From the IMG/VR virus record IMGVR_UViG_3300031785_000061, positions 1 to 21,860 of that record: a DNA stretch of 21,860 bases; one strand, given 5' to 3'. Below the pieces are notes generated by a model. It did no database searches and was not told the origin of the DNA. It saw only the letters and a program-made list of their open reading frames with translations. Origin of the DNA: a virus. Shown here one piece after another: positions 1 to 8,246 of the stretch (within the stretch, counting starts at the first letter, position 1; each line of letters opens with the position of its first letter). The translations under genes and the position numbers were made by a program.

Positions 1-77
1 ATAATAAAATTGAACCACCTGTTACTGAGGTTGAACCCACAAGAGCCTCAGAGACAGAATTAAAACCTGTTAGCTAA
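1..77 (+). CDS. C-terminal end of a truncated upstream protein
   Basis: The window opens inside a reading frame (first full codon at 3) giving about 24 residues, rich in Pro, Glu, Thr and Val and ending in KPVS before a TAA at 75-77. The stop overlaps the ATG of the next gene by one base (TAATG), so the two are translationally coupled. The tail contains a VEPT segment resembling the tail of the 133-aa protein at 7273, which also ends in TAATG before a structural-type gene; the two could be relatives, but the comparison rests on very few residues. The product is otherwise unrecognisable because the gene starts outside the window. Confidence 0.6.
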   Translation, partial: NKIEPPVTEVEPTRASETELKPVS

Positions 78-433
78 TGGCTGTAAACCCCGGACTAAGA
101 AATTTTACTTTACAAAGGGCAGCAGAGTGGAATGAAGAATATATTTTGTCTTCTACTCAAGCAAATGGCTCTGTAGTTCCAATGGATTTAACTGGTTTTA
201 CTATTGAGGCAGAAGCTTGGGATAAAGAAAGGGAATGTAAGTATGCAGATTTTACTGTAACTTCTACCTACGATAATAAAATTGCTGGTAAGTTTTTTCT
301 ATCTCTTACAGATGAACAAACTGTTAATTTCCCAGACGAATTGTATTATGACATAATGTTAACAAACACAAGTGGTTTGAAAGAATACTATGTTGAAGGT
401 AAGATTACAGTATCACAAAGTTATACAAGATGA
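77..433 (+). CDS. phage baseplate/fibre-type Ig-like structural protein (118 aa)
   Basis: A 118-residue soluble protein with no signal peptide or membrane segment. The N-terminus has the form FTLQRxxxW, followed near residue 35 by a P-x-D-L-T-G-F-T strand and alternating beta-strand-like segments ending in a YYxEGKITV strand. That layout is typical of small beta-sandwich domains at the N-terminus of phage baseplate and tail proteins (BppU N-terminal/Ig-like). Here it stands alone at full domain length. It is coupled to the preceding gene by TAATG and to the next by ATGA at 430. Its position before the fibres suggests a virion adaptor or baseplate role. Family recognition is by pattern only. 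Confidence 0.75.
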   Translation: MAVNPGLRNFTLQRAAEWNEEYILSSTQANGSVVPMDLTGFTIEAEAWDKERECKYADFTVTSTYDNKIAGKFFLSLTDEQTVNFPDELYYDIMLTNTSGLKEYYVEGKITVSQSYTR

Positions 434-657
434 GTACTAAGATTTCTGTTGCTACTACTAAAAATACAGTTACTGTAAATGGAGAAACTAAAACAGTTTC
501 AGTAGTAACAGCAGGCGCACAAGGTGCAAAGGGTATAATATTGGATGAAAGCAATAGAGTTGATGGCAGTATCATACGTTTCAGTAGTTCTGCTCAAAGT
601 TACATTGCAGATTCAACAGTTACTCCAACGGAATTAACCGATGGAGGAAATTTTTGA
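430..657 (+). CDS. small fibre-associated protein with collagen-like patch (75 aa)
   Basis: A 75-residue Ser/Thr/Val-rich protein overlapping the previous gene by ATGA. After an N-terminal beta-like segment it has a short GAQGAKG patch (about residues 29-35) like the collagen-type linkers of phage fibres. It ends in DGGNF, much like the NGGSF terminus of the next protein. The last sense codons form the heptamer A AAT TTT immediately before TGA (648-657), a classical -1 slippery pattern; a shift would add 12 residues and stop at 690-692. The function is unknown; a trimeric fibre tip or connector is plausible from context. Confidence 0.7.
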   Translation: MSTKISVATTKNTVTVNGETKTVSVVTAGAQGAKGIILDESNRVDGSIIRFSSSAQSYIADSTVTPTELTDGGNF

Positions 658-695
658 AATCTATTGCTACAACAGCTTTTTACCCAGAGTAAGCC

Positions 696-1742
696 ATGCC
701 AAACACAGTACGAATAAAAAGAAGAACTAGCGGTAGTGCTGGCGCACCTAGTACTTTAGAAAATGCAGAATTAGCGTTTAACGAAGTTGATAATACGTTG
801 TATTACGGAGAGGGTACAGGGGGTGCTGGAGGTGCTGCATCATCAATTTTGGCTATTGGTGGAGATGGTGCTTTTGTTAATAAAACAGGCGCACAAACTA
901 TCTCAGGCAATAAAACATTTACAGGTGGATTTGATATATCATCAGCGACAGTATCTGGGTTTACTTGTACTCAAAATTTAGTCGTATCAGGAAATTTAAC
1001 AGTAAACGGTACTACGACCACTGTGAACAGCACAACAGTTTCCTTGGATGACAAAAATTTAGAACTCGGTTCAACTGCATCACCAAGTGATTCGGCTGCT
1101 TCTGGTGGTGGTATTACCTTAAAAGGTTCTACTGATAAAACATTTAACTGGATTGATGCAACTGATAGTTGGACATCTTCAGAACATATAGAACTTGCAG
1201 CTAATAAAATATATAGAATTGATGGTATAGGGGTACTTAGTAAAACAACTTTAGGATCTAGCGTACTTACTTCTTATTTAACATCTGTTGGTACTATTGG
1301 AACTGGTGTTTGGAACGCAACTGATATAGCAGTAGCTCATGGTGGTACTGGCGCATCGACAGCATCAGCAGCAAGGACAAATCTTGGTGTTGCGATTGGA
1401 ACGGATGTTGAGCCTCACACAGATAAGCTGACAGAGCTTAGTACGATGGCTCAAGCAACAGCAGATAGCTTGGCTGATTTGACATCAACAGAGGTGCAAA
1501 TCTTAGATGGTTTGACCACAACAACTGCTGAACTAAATAAACTCGATGGTTGTACATCTACTACTGCCGAGTTGAGTATAGTGGATGGTGATTCGTCTGT
1601 AACAGCAACAACTCTAACAGCAACAGATCGTATGGTTGTTAATGATGCAGGGGTTATGAAACAAGTTGCTTTTTCTGATTTAGTAACATTCTTAGAAAAT
1701 GAATCGGTTAGTGGTTTTGATATTAATGGGGGTTCATTTTAA
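696..1742 (+). CDS. tail fibre protein (348 aa)
   Basis: This is a fibre or adhesin subunit for host recognition. The N-terminus (about 1-40) has an IKRRTSGSAGAPSTLENAEL segment followed by NxLYYGEG, the head motif common to marine phage fibre and tropism-determinant proteins, which probably anchors it to the tail. Further on come a short VSGNLTVNGTTTT strand (about 98-109), an AHGGTGASTASAARTNLG segment (214-231, a widespread fibre shaft motif) and repeated TTAEL-x-x-x-DG units (about 261-305). It ends in DINGGSF. The 38-nt gap before its ATG contains only a weak GAG Shine-Dalgarno. The size suits a short fibre beside the giant one downstream. Confidence 0.85.
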   Translation: MPNTVRIKRRTSGSAGAPSTLENAELAFNEVDNTLYYGEGTGGAGGAASSILAIGGDGAFVNKTGAQTISGNKTFTGGFDISSATVSGFTCTQNLVVSGNLTVNGTTTTVNSTTVSLDDKNLELGSTASPSDSAASGGGITLKGSTDKTFNWIDATDSWTSSEHIELAANKIYRIDGIGVLSKTTLGSSVLTSYLTSVGTIGTGVWNATDIAVAHGGTGASTASAARTNLGVAIGTDVEPHTDKLTELSTMAQATADSLADLTSTEVQILDGLTTTTAELNKLDGCTSTTAELSIVDGDSSVTATTLTATDRMVVNDAGVMKQVAFSDLVTFLENESVSGFDINGGSF

Positions 1743-1758
1743 ATTTCTATAAACCGTT

Positions 1759-1765
1759 AAGGAGG
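1759..1765 (+). promoter_or_regulatory. strong Shine-Dalgarno of the giant fibre gene
   Basis: AAGGAGG stands seven bases before the ATG at 1773. It is one of the best ribosome-binding sites in the window and fixes the start of the 1814-aa protein. Most other genes here rely on stop/start overlap or have little Shine-Dalgarno sequence. Confidence 0.85.
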
Positions 1766-1772
1766 CTGTCAA

Positions 1773-4700
1773 ATGGCAAACACAATTAAGTTAAAAAGCG
1801 GTTCTGGTAATAATCCATCTGCGAGTGATTTAGTAGTAGGAGAGGTAGCACTAAGAACAGATGGCAATCCTAAATTATTTACAAAAAATGATGCTGGTAA
1901 TGTTTTACAGGTTAATTTAGTTGAGTCAGGAAGTATTACATCAACGCAAATCCTTGATGGAACTATTGTAAATACTGATATAAACGCAAATGCAGCAATA
2001 TCTGGGTTTAAGATTTCTCCTAATTTTGGTGGGCAAAATATACAAACAACTGGTCAACTTCAAATATCAGGTGCTTTACCAACAATATTATTAAATGATG
2101 AAAACAATGAAAATGATTTTGAGATAAGAAATGAAAATGGAAATTTTAAAATAAGAGATATAGATAATCCTCAAGATAGATATGTAATAGCGTCATCAGG
2201 AATGATTCATACCTTTAGTGGTGCTGCATCTTTTTCATCTAATTTAGATGTTGGTGCTGGTATTAACGTAACAGGTCAAATAGTTTCTGAAAGTACAACT
2301 GGTACTGGTAGTACTGGTTTAAAGGTTACTAATAGTAATGAATCCTTTGTGCAATATTTTGAAGGTGGTAATGCAAATGCTGATTATGTTATGACCTATG
2401 TAGGGTCAGGTGGCACGGACTTAAGATTTAAACATAATGGTGAAGTTCAGCTTAGATACGCAGGGCAAGAAAAACTTAAGACAAACTCAAGCGGTATAAC
2501 AATTACAGGGAATATAGTCGTTTCTGGAGATGTTGATGGAGTAAATGTTGCAGCGACTAGAACAAGATTAGACACTTTATTATCAAGTGCAAATGGTAAT
2601 TTAATTAACGGAGTTACAGCAACAACCCAATCAGCAGGGGATAATTCTACCAAAGTTGCAACAACAGCTTATACAGATACAGCAATATCAAACTTAGTTG
2701 ACTCTAGCCCTAGTACATTAAATACATTAAACGAACTTGCAGCAGCACTTGGAGATGATGCTAACTTTTCAACAACTGTCACCAACTCAATAGCAACCAA
2801 ACTACCTCTTGCTGGTGGTACGTTAACTGGAGATACAGCGATTACAAAAAGTGGAAATCCAACCTTTTCAATCACTTCAACAACACAAGGAGGTGTTCCA
2901 AAAATACAATTACGAGATGGTTATAATAGAGATAATTTTATATCAATAGATGATAACGGAGATAATTTAATTATTGCTGTTGACGAAGGAAACAATGGTC
3001 ATGCCAGCACATTAAGGCACAGAATTGATGGCGTTGAAGTTGGAAGAATTACACGAGATCAAAGCACTAGCACAATAACTCATGCACTTGTCGGAAATGT
3101 AACTACTACAGGCAATTTAACTGTTAATGGTACTGGAACTACACAAATTAAAGGAAAGACAGTTATAGGTAATAGTTTAAGTAGACCTTCAGCTTTAGAT
3201 AGCGATGCAGATGCACATTGCAGAATTGGAGGAAGTGATGTTTATTTATATGTCGCATCTTTAGGTGCTGGTGGTGGTTACAAAGTTGCTATGCAAGCAG
3301 CTAGAGCTGCTGACTTTGCTAGTTTTGCTTTAAATTTACAATCAAACGGTGGAGCATTACAAAGAGGTGGAAATCAAGTCTGGGATGCTGGGCTTGATGG
3401 TGCTGGAAGTGGACTTGATGCTGACACGTTAGATGGTGTTCAAGGTAGTAGTTTCTTAAGATCAGATGCAGATGATACAACGAGTGGTAGATTAACTCTT
3501 ACTAATAACAACCAATATCCATTATTTATTAATGGTTCAGATAATGGAAAAATTGTATTGCAGGGGTCAAACGCACCTTATATAAGATTTAAAGAAGGTA
3601 CAACTGATAAAGCATATATACAATGGAATAATGACGGATATTTAGAATTATCTAATGATGAAGCAGGGGAAAGTTTAAAATTAGGTAATGGTTCTAATGG
3701 CTTGAAATGGAGTGTAGGAGGAAATGATTATACGATTTGGAACGCAACTAATATGGGATCTGGCGGTGGTCTAGATGCTGACACTGTTGATGGTTTACAA
3801 GCAAGTAGTTTTTTAAGGTCTAATGTTACAACAACTTTTAATGCAAATGGTAATGACTTTAATTTTGAATCTGATGGCAGTAGAACTTTAATGGGTTTTA
3901 AATATAATGGTTCATTAAAATGGCAATTAAAACAGCAAAGTACAGGTGAGGACTTACATTTTGATCGTGTTGCTGGAAGTGGAGTTTTTCTAGTAGATGG
4001 AAATAGAGTATTAACTACTGCTGATGAAGGTTCTGGTAATGGCATAGACGCAGATACTTTAGATGGTCAACATGGCTCTTATTATACAAACGCTGCAAAT
4101 TTAACAGGAACATTACCAGCAATAGATGGCTCAAACCTAACAGGACTTACTGTTAATAACGCAAACACTTTAGACAACTTAGACAGCACACAGTTCTTAA
4201 GGTCTGATGCTGCTGATAGTTTTAATAACACACTTACATGGAGTGGTACTGCTGGGAATATGCCAGTAGATTTTGCAACTAATGATGGTTATCCATCAAT
4301 GAGAGTTATAAGAAATAATGCTTCAAATTCTAAAAATGATGGTTTATATATTGGTTATTCAAATAGTAATAATGGTGTAACAAGAATATATGGAGGAGGA
4401 GCAACAACTGGTGAGTTAAGTGTGCATGGTGCTAGTGACGTTAGAATTAATGGAAGTACAGTTTGGAACTCTGGAAATGATGGGGCTGGAAGTGGCCTTG
4501 ATGCGGATACTTTAGACGGTTATCAAGCAGTAGATTTGCCATTCTTAAGGTCAGACACAACTGATGCACAAACATCAGGTTCTATGACATTTGGTAGAAG
4601 TTCTTTGGATCCAGACAGTTTTGGTGCAAGTAGTGGTGGTTTTGGAGGTATAATAGATGGCGGTGGATGGGGTGCAACAGGTGTTTTCGTTCATGGTGGT

Positions 4701-7217
4701 GGCACAGGTGACGCAGCAGCAATGGCACATAATGGAAATAAATTATATTTTGGTATTCAAAACGGCTCTAGTGCGAACAGCATGGCTACTTGGCTAGATG
4801 TTACACCAAGCACAAGAGTTATAAATTTCCAAACTGCTAATAATGCCACTAATGTTCAAATTGGCGGTAACAAGATATTTCATGCTGGAAATGATGGGGC
4901 TGGTAGTGGACTAGATGCGGATACTTTAGATGGGATTAGTTCTGGCAGTTTCTTAAGGTCAGATGTTAATGATGCTCAAGCACCACAAAGAATAGAGTTT
5001 AAAGCTAATGCCACTTATAACTACGACACAATAGCAACATCTTCTGGAAATCAAGGTGCTTTTGAAGTCTTTAATGAAGGTTCTGGAAATGATGCGTTTA
5101 TGGCATTTCATACTGGTTCAGATTTTGCTTTTTATTTTGGATTAGACGCTGATACCAATAAGTTAGCCGTAGGTGGGTGGTCATTAGGTGCAAATAAATA
5201 TGCAATTTATCACGAAGGAAACAATCCAACATTTAGTCAATTAGGAATAACAGCAGCTAATATTAATGCTCTTGGTATAAATGCAACAACTTTAGATTCT
5301 ATTGATAGTAGTAGTTTTTTAAGATTAGACGCTGATAACAACGTAACAAGTTACCAAAATAAAACTACATGGCCTTCTAGTTCAACTATAGTTACATCAT
5401 CAGGACATCAAGCATCATTAGAAGTTTACCAAGGCACTGCACAAGCAGATGCTTTCATGGCATTTCATGTTGCTGGAGACTTTGCTGCTTACTTTGGATT
5501 AGATGGTGGATTTAATGATTTTGCGGTTGGTGGTTGGTCAATGGGCAATGTATCAAACAGAGTTTGGCATGCTGGTAATGACGGCTCTGGATCTGGCCTA
5601 GATGCTGATAACTTAGATGGTAGGACTTGGAGTGAAAGTGCTAGTAATTCTACTATTGTTTCTAGAAATGCTGCTGGTTATATATTTGCTAATTATTTCA
5701 ACACAACAGCCGATGATACTGGTACTGGTTCTGACTGTAAGTTTTATGCTTCGCAAGATGATTACATAAGATTTATAGATTTACGCAGTATGCGTTCTGT
5801 AATGAATGTTTCTGCTAGATCAAGTGCTTTTTCTGGAAGAGAAGATCAAACTTCAGATCAAAACTATTGGATTGGTTCTCAGGGTTGGGGTAATCAAAAC
5901 TTTGATACAACAATTTGGGATTTTGGTTCTTGTTTCTTTGACACATGGAGCAATCCAAGTGGTCAGCCTAGTGGTACATCACATTGGCAAGGTTTTCAAG
6001 CAATGCACTATACCAATGGGTCAGCTAGGTATGGTATGCGTATTACAATGGGTGCTGGACAAACTTCACTTGCTTATATACAAGGTAGATGGAATACAAC
6101 AACTTATGGCTGGCATAAGCTTTGGAATGAAGCTAATGACGGTGCTGGTAGCGGACTCGATAGTGATTTATTAGATGGTCAGCATGGTTCACATTATTTA
6201 AACGCTGGCAATATTAATGCTGGCACATTATCAAATGCAAGACTTCCAATCAACTTAGGAACACGAATGGCATTAAATACAGGAAGTGTAACTGGTACTC
6301 CAGCTTCAAGAAATGCCTTCTTAGCTTTAGGAGATAGTGATACAGGTGTTGCACAAAATGGTGATGGTCAATTAGAACTTTGGGCTAATAACCAAGAGAT
6401 AATGAACATAGATACAAATGGAACAATACTATATAAGAGAAGCAGAATTAACCAATCAAGTCATAACGACTTAGTACTATGGTTAAACGCTACTAATACT
6501 AACTACGTTGGTGATGGATTAAAGTTTCATGGTTCTAGAAGTGCAACATCAGCTAATAACTTTTGTGCTTTTGACTCAGGTCATGCTTCAAGTGCTGATC
6601 GTGAATTTACTTTAAGAGGTGATGGTAACGCTTATGCAGATGGTACATGGAATAACAACGGTGCTGACTACGCAGAATTTTTTGAATCATCTACAGGATC
6701 AGCTATACCTGTTGGAACAACAGTTGTATTAGAAAATAACAAGGTAAGAGCAGCTACATCTAGTGATGCTGTAGAAAATATTATAGGTGTTGTAAGACCA
6801 AAAGCTGCTGGTCAAGCTTCTATGACTATTGGTAATACAGCTTGGAATAAATGGCATGGTAAATATTTAACAGATGATTTTGATTGTTTTATTTTAGATG
6901 ACCATAATGTTATTGAATGGACTGATGCAGATGGTGAATTGCATAGCTATGAATCTCATGCAATACCTTCAGACGTAACTGTTCCAAGTGATGCTAAAAT
7001 ATCAACGCATGATAGTAAAGGTAATAAATATACGCATTATCGTATGAATCCTGATTTTGATTCATCTAAAGCATATGTTCCAAGACATGATCGTGACGAG
7101 TGGGTAATTATTGGTTTAGTTGGACAGGTAAAAACATTAAAAGGACAAATTGTAAATGATCGGTGGATTAAAATGAGAGATGTTAGCGATACTGTTGAAG
7201 AATACTTTATTCGTTAA
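1773..7217 (+). CDS. giant tail fibre with C-terminal Peptidase_G2-type autoproteolytic chaperone (1814 aa)
   Basis: This is the largest gene of the window and the main candidate receptor-binding fibre. The N-terminus (MANTIKLKSG..., about 1-50) is the usual marine fibre head, parallel to that of the 348-aa fibre. The shaft alternates carbohydrate-binding-like beta segments with at least nine copies or relics of a GSGLDADTLDG...FLRSD module between about residues 542 and 1477. The last 190 residues (about 1625-1814) match the intramolecular-chaperone autoprocessing domain known from Bacillus phage phi29 gp12 (Peptidase_G2): DYAEFF at 1632-1637, then IIGVVRP, GNTAWNKWHGKYLTDDF and a final YVPRHDRDEWVIIGLVGQV. 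In that family the domain drives trimerisation and then cuts itself off. Cleavage here is inferred. Confidence 0.92.
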   Translation: MANTIKLKSGSGNNPSASDLVVGEVALRTDGNPKLFTKNDAGNVLQVNLVESGSITSTQILDGTIVNTDINANAAISGFKISPNFGGQNIQTTGQLQISGALPTILLNDENNENDFEIRNENGNFKIRDIDNPQDRYVIASSGMIHTFSGAASFSSNLDVGAGINVTGQIVSESTTGTGSTGLKVTNSNESFVQYFEGGNANADYVMTYVGSGGTDLRFKHNGEVQLRYAGQEKLKTNSSGITITGNIVVSGDVDGVNVAATRTRLDTLLSSANGNLINGVTATTQSAGDNSTKVATTAYTDTAISNLVDSSPSTLNTLNELAAALGDDANFSTTVTNSIATKLPLAGGTLTGDTAITKSGNPTFSITSTTQGGVPKIQLRDGYNRDNFISIDDNGDNLIIAVDEGNNGHASTLRHRIDGVEVGRITRDQSTSTITHALVGNVTTTGNLTVNGTGTTQIKGKTVIGNSLSRPSALDSDADAHCRIGGSDVYLYVASLGAGGGYKVAMQAARAADFASFALNLQSNGGALQRGGNQVWDAGLDGAGSGLDADTLDGVQGSSFLRSDADDTTSGRLTLTNNNQYPLFINGSDNGKIVLQGSNAPYIRFKEGTTDKAYIQWNNDGYLELSNDEAGESLKLGNGSNGLKWSVGGNDYTIWNATNMGSGGGLDADTVDGLQASSFLRSNVTTTFNANGNDFNFESDGSRTLMGFKYNGSLKWQLKQQSTGEDLHFDRVAGSGVFLVDGNRVLTTADEGSGNGIDADTLDGQHGSYYTNAANLTGTLPAIDGSNLTGLTVNNANTLDNLDSTQFLRSDAADSFNNTLTWSGTAGNMPVDFATNDGYPSMRVIRNNASNSKNDGLYIGYSNSNNGVTRIYGGGATTGELSVHGASDVRINGSTVWNSGNDGAGSGLDADTLDGYQAVDLPFLRSDTTDAQTSGSMTFGRSSLDPDSFGASSGGFGGIIDGGGWGATGVFVHGGGTGDAAAMAHNGNKLYFGIQNGSSANSMATWLDVTPSTRVINFQTANNATNVQIGGNKIFHAGNDGAGSGLDADTLDGISSGSFLRSDVNDAQAPQRIEFKANATYNYDTIATSSGNQGAFEVFNEGSGNDAFMAFHTGSDFAFYFGLDADTNKLAVGGWSLGANKYAIYHEGNNPTFSQLGITAANINALGINATTLDSIDSSSFLRLDADNNVTSYQNKTTWPSSSTIVTSSGHQASLEVYQGTAQADAFMAFHVAGDFAAYFGLDGGFNDFAVGGWSMGNVSNRVWHAGNDGSGSGLDADNLDGRTWSESASNSTIVSRNAAGYIFANYFNTTADDTGTGSDCKFYASQDDYIRFIDLRSMRSVMNVSARSSAFSGREDQTSDQNYWIGSQGWGNQNFDTTIWDFGSCFFDTWSNPSGQPSGTSHWQGFQAMHYTNGSARYGMRITMGAGQTSLAYIQGRWNTTTYGWHKLWNEANDGAGSGLDSDLLDGQHGSHYLNAGNINAGTLSNARLPINLGTRMALNTGSVTGTPASRNAFLALGDSDTGVAQNGDGQLELWANNQEIMNIDTNGTILYKRSRINQSSHNDLVLWLNATNTNYVGDGLKFHGSRSATSANNFCAFDSGHASSADREFTLRGDGNAYADGTWNNNGADYAEFFESSTGSAIPVGTTVVLENNKVRAATSSDAVENIIGVVRPKAAGQASMTIGNTAWNKWHGKYLTDDFDCFILDDHNVIEWTDADGELHSYESHAIPSDVTVPSDAKISTHDSKGNKYTHYRMNPDFDSSKAYVPRHDRDEWVIIGLVGQVKTLKGQIVNDRWIKMRDVSDTVEEYFIR
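3396..6203 (+). repeat. coding repeats GSGLDADTLDG...FLRSD in the giant fibre
   Basis: Diverged copies of a module of about 25-30 residues recur inside the fibre, starting near 3396, 3757, 4024, 4157, 4483, 4891, 5283, 5574 and 6135. Each carries [ND]-D/E-G-[AS]-G-[SN]-G-[LI]-D-[AS]-D-x-L/V-D-G, most followed after a few residues by SSFLRSD or GSHYLN. Spacing is irregular (about 130-560 nt), so the copies separate different exchangeable beta domains. Two copies (4483, 4891) and two nearby segments (FEVFNEGSG.../LEVYQGTAQ..., near 5062 and 5420) are similar enough at DNA level to permit homologous shuffling. Confidence 0.8.
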
Positions 7218-7224
7218 TAACGCT

Positions 7225-7253
7225 TTGTTTGATTTATCTTTGTTTGTTATACT
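7225..7253 (+). promoter_or_regulatory. weak candidate promoter before the 133-aa gene
   Basis: The 55-nt gap after the giant fibre contains TATACT at 7248-7253 (five of six to the -10 consensus) with a poor TTGTTT 17 bases upstream. An 11-base imperfect palindrome, CGTTAATAACG, covers the fibre stop codon (7212-7222). This is the largest gap in the fibre block, so a promoter is reasonable, but the -35 is weak. Confidence 0.3.
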
Positions 7254-7272
7254 TAGATAAAAGTTTAAAATC

Positions 7273-7674
7273 ATGGCAACAACTTTTTCTTGGAGAGTAA
7301 AATCTGTAAAATCTGATCCTAATGATGATGAGTTTATAAAGGAAGTGATTGTAGAAGTTTTTGGCACTGAAGGCTCAGTAACAAAAATGGAAACACAAAG
7401 CTGTATTTTTACAGGAAACAAAGCTGCTGTTGGCTCAGACTTTAAAGCATATTCAACAATAATAGGAAGTGATAAAGCATTTACTTCTACAGGCGAAGAC
7501 ACTATTGTTGGTTGGGTAAAAGATACTTTTATGGATTATAAAGTTACAAAAATACAAAACAGAATACAAGCACAGATAGATACCCACAATGAAAAGGTAT
7601 TAGAAACTGATGTAGAACCTACATCTACTGTTGCAAAACCAGAAGTAACCGTCACACCTGACCCAACAGAATAA
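7273..7674 (+). CDS. hypothetical structural-region protein (133 aa)
   Basis: A 133-residue soluble protein. The first half (FSWRVKSVKSDPNDD..., about 5-60) reads as a compact beta domain with a conserved-looking CIFTGN turn. Residues about 75-110 are helical and charged (GWVKDTFMDYKVTKIQNRI), and the last 25 residues are a disordered Pro/Thr/Val/Glu tail ending in DPTE. I recognise the general form as a small hypothetical of marine phages placed among tail genes, but no function is known to me. The tail shares a VEPT segment with the truncated gene at the window start. Its TAA overlaps the next ATG (TAATG). Confidence 0.75.
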   Translation: MATTFSWRVKSVKSDPNDDEFIKEVIVEVFGTEGSVTKMETQSCIFTGNKAAVGSDFKAYSTIIGSDKAFTSTGEDTIVGWVKDTFMDYKVTKIQNRIQAQIDTHNEKVLETDVEPTSTVAKPEVTVTPDPTE

Positions 7675-8246
7675 TGCCAATAATTTTTTCTGGGGGCGGT
7701 GGTACTTTATCATCAGCACCAGCAGCTTCTAAAATTGCTCAAGTACAAAGCTCTTCAAAAACAGGGGCTTGGGTTTTTAGATACTACAACAGTTGGATTG
7801 ATACTGGATTGAATTGTAATATTACTCCTACTGCATCTAATAGTTCTATATTAGTTCGTTTTCATGTATATTGTTCTACTTCAGTTAACAATGGTGGATT
7901 GATAGTTGAGTGTAAATTGCAGTGTAATGGTGCTGATATATTTAATGGTACACAAGCAGACAATACTACTGATATTATTCCTAGTGATCCTACAAACTTA
8001 AATATGTTGGGTAATAATAGTTTTAACCGTGTAACTGGACAAGGCCGTTGTACTAATGATGATGATTTGCTTTGTTTAAGCAATAGTGTTGTTCATAATC
8101 CAAATAGCACTGCAAATCAAAGTTATAAAGTTGTCATAAGAAGACCATCAGGTTCAAACTATCAACATTGGTTATTTCACGGAAGATCTTTCGATGGTTC
8201 AGCCCAGTGTCCTTCTAATATAACTGCGATGGAGATTAGAGCTTGA
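7674..8246 (+). CDS. tail/fibre-type head domain protein (190 aa)
   Basis: A 190-residue protein with a glycine-rich start (FSGGGGTLSSAPAAS), then a beta-rich segment in which W33, the motif WIDTG and the strand ITPTASNSSILVRFHVY (about 50-66) fit a jelly-roll-like module seen in many marine phage tail and fibre proteins. Six cysteines are scattered through it, more than in the neighbouring fibres. There is no signal peptide or membrane segment. It is coupled to both neighbours (one-base overlap upstream, TTGA overlap downstream), so it belongs to the structural operon. A role as a small receptor-binding or decoration protein is inferred from the fold pattern and position. Confidence 0.75.
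   Translation: MPIIFSGGGGTLSSAPAASKIAQVQSSSKTGAWVFRYYNSWIDTGLNCNITPTASNSSILVRFHVYCSTSVNNGGLIVECKLQCNGADIFNGTQADNTTDIIPSDPTNLNMLGNNSFNRVTGQGRCTNDDDLLCLSNSVVHNPNSTANQSYKVVIRRPSGSNYQHWLFHGRSFDGSAQCPSNITAMEIRA

Noticed and set aside
3728-4045. 105-aa open frame antisense within the giant fibre gene
   Set aside because: It is a shadow of the repetitive fibre coding sequence, with no ribosome site and no plausible protein features; the same holds for the antisense frames at 2447-2653 and 2669-2875.
5806-6174. 122-aa plus-strand frame inside the giant fibre
   Set aside because: It is out of frame with an unambiguous long gene and its translation lacks domain-like character.
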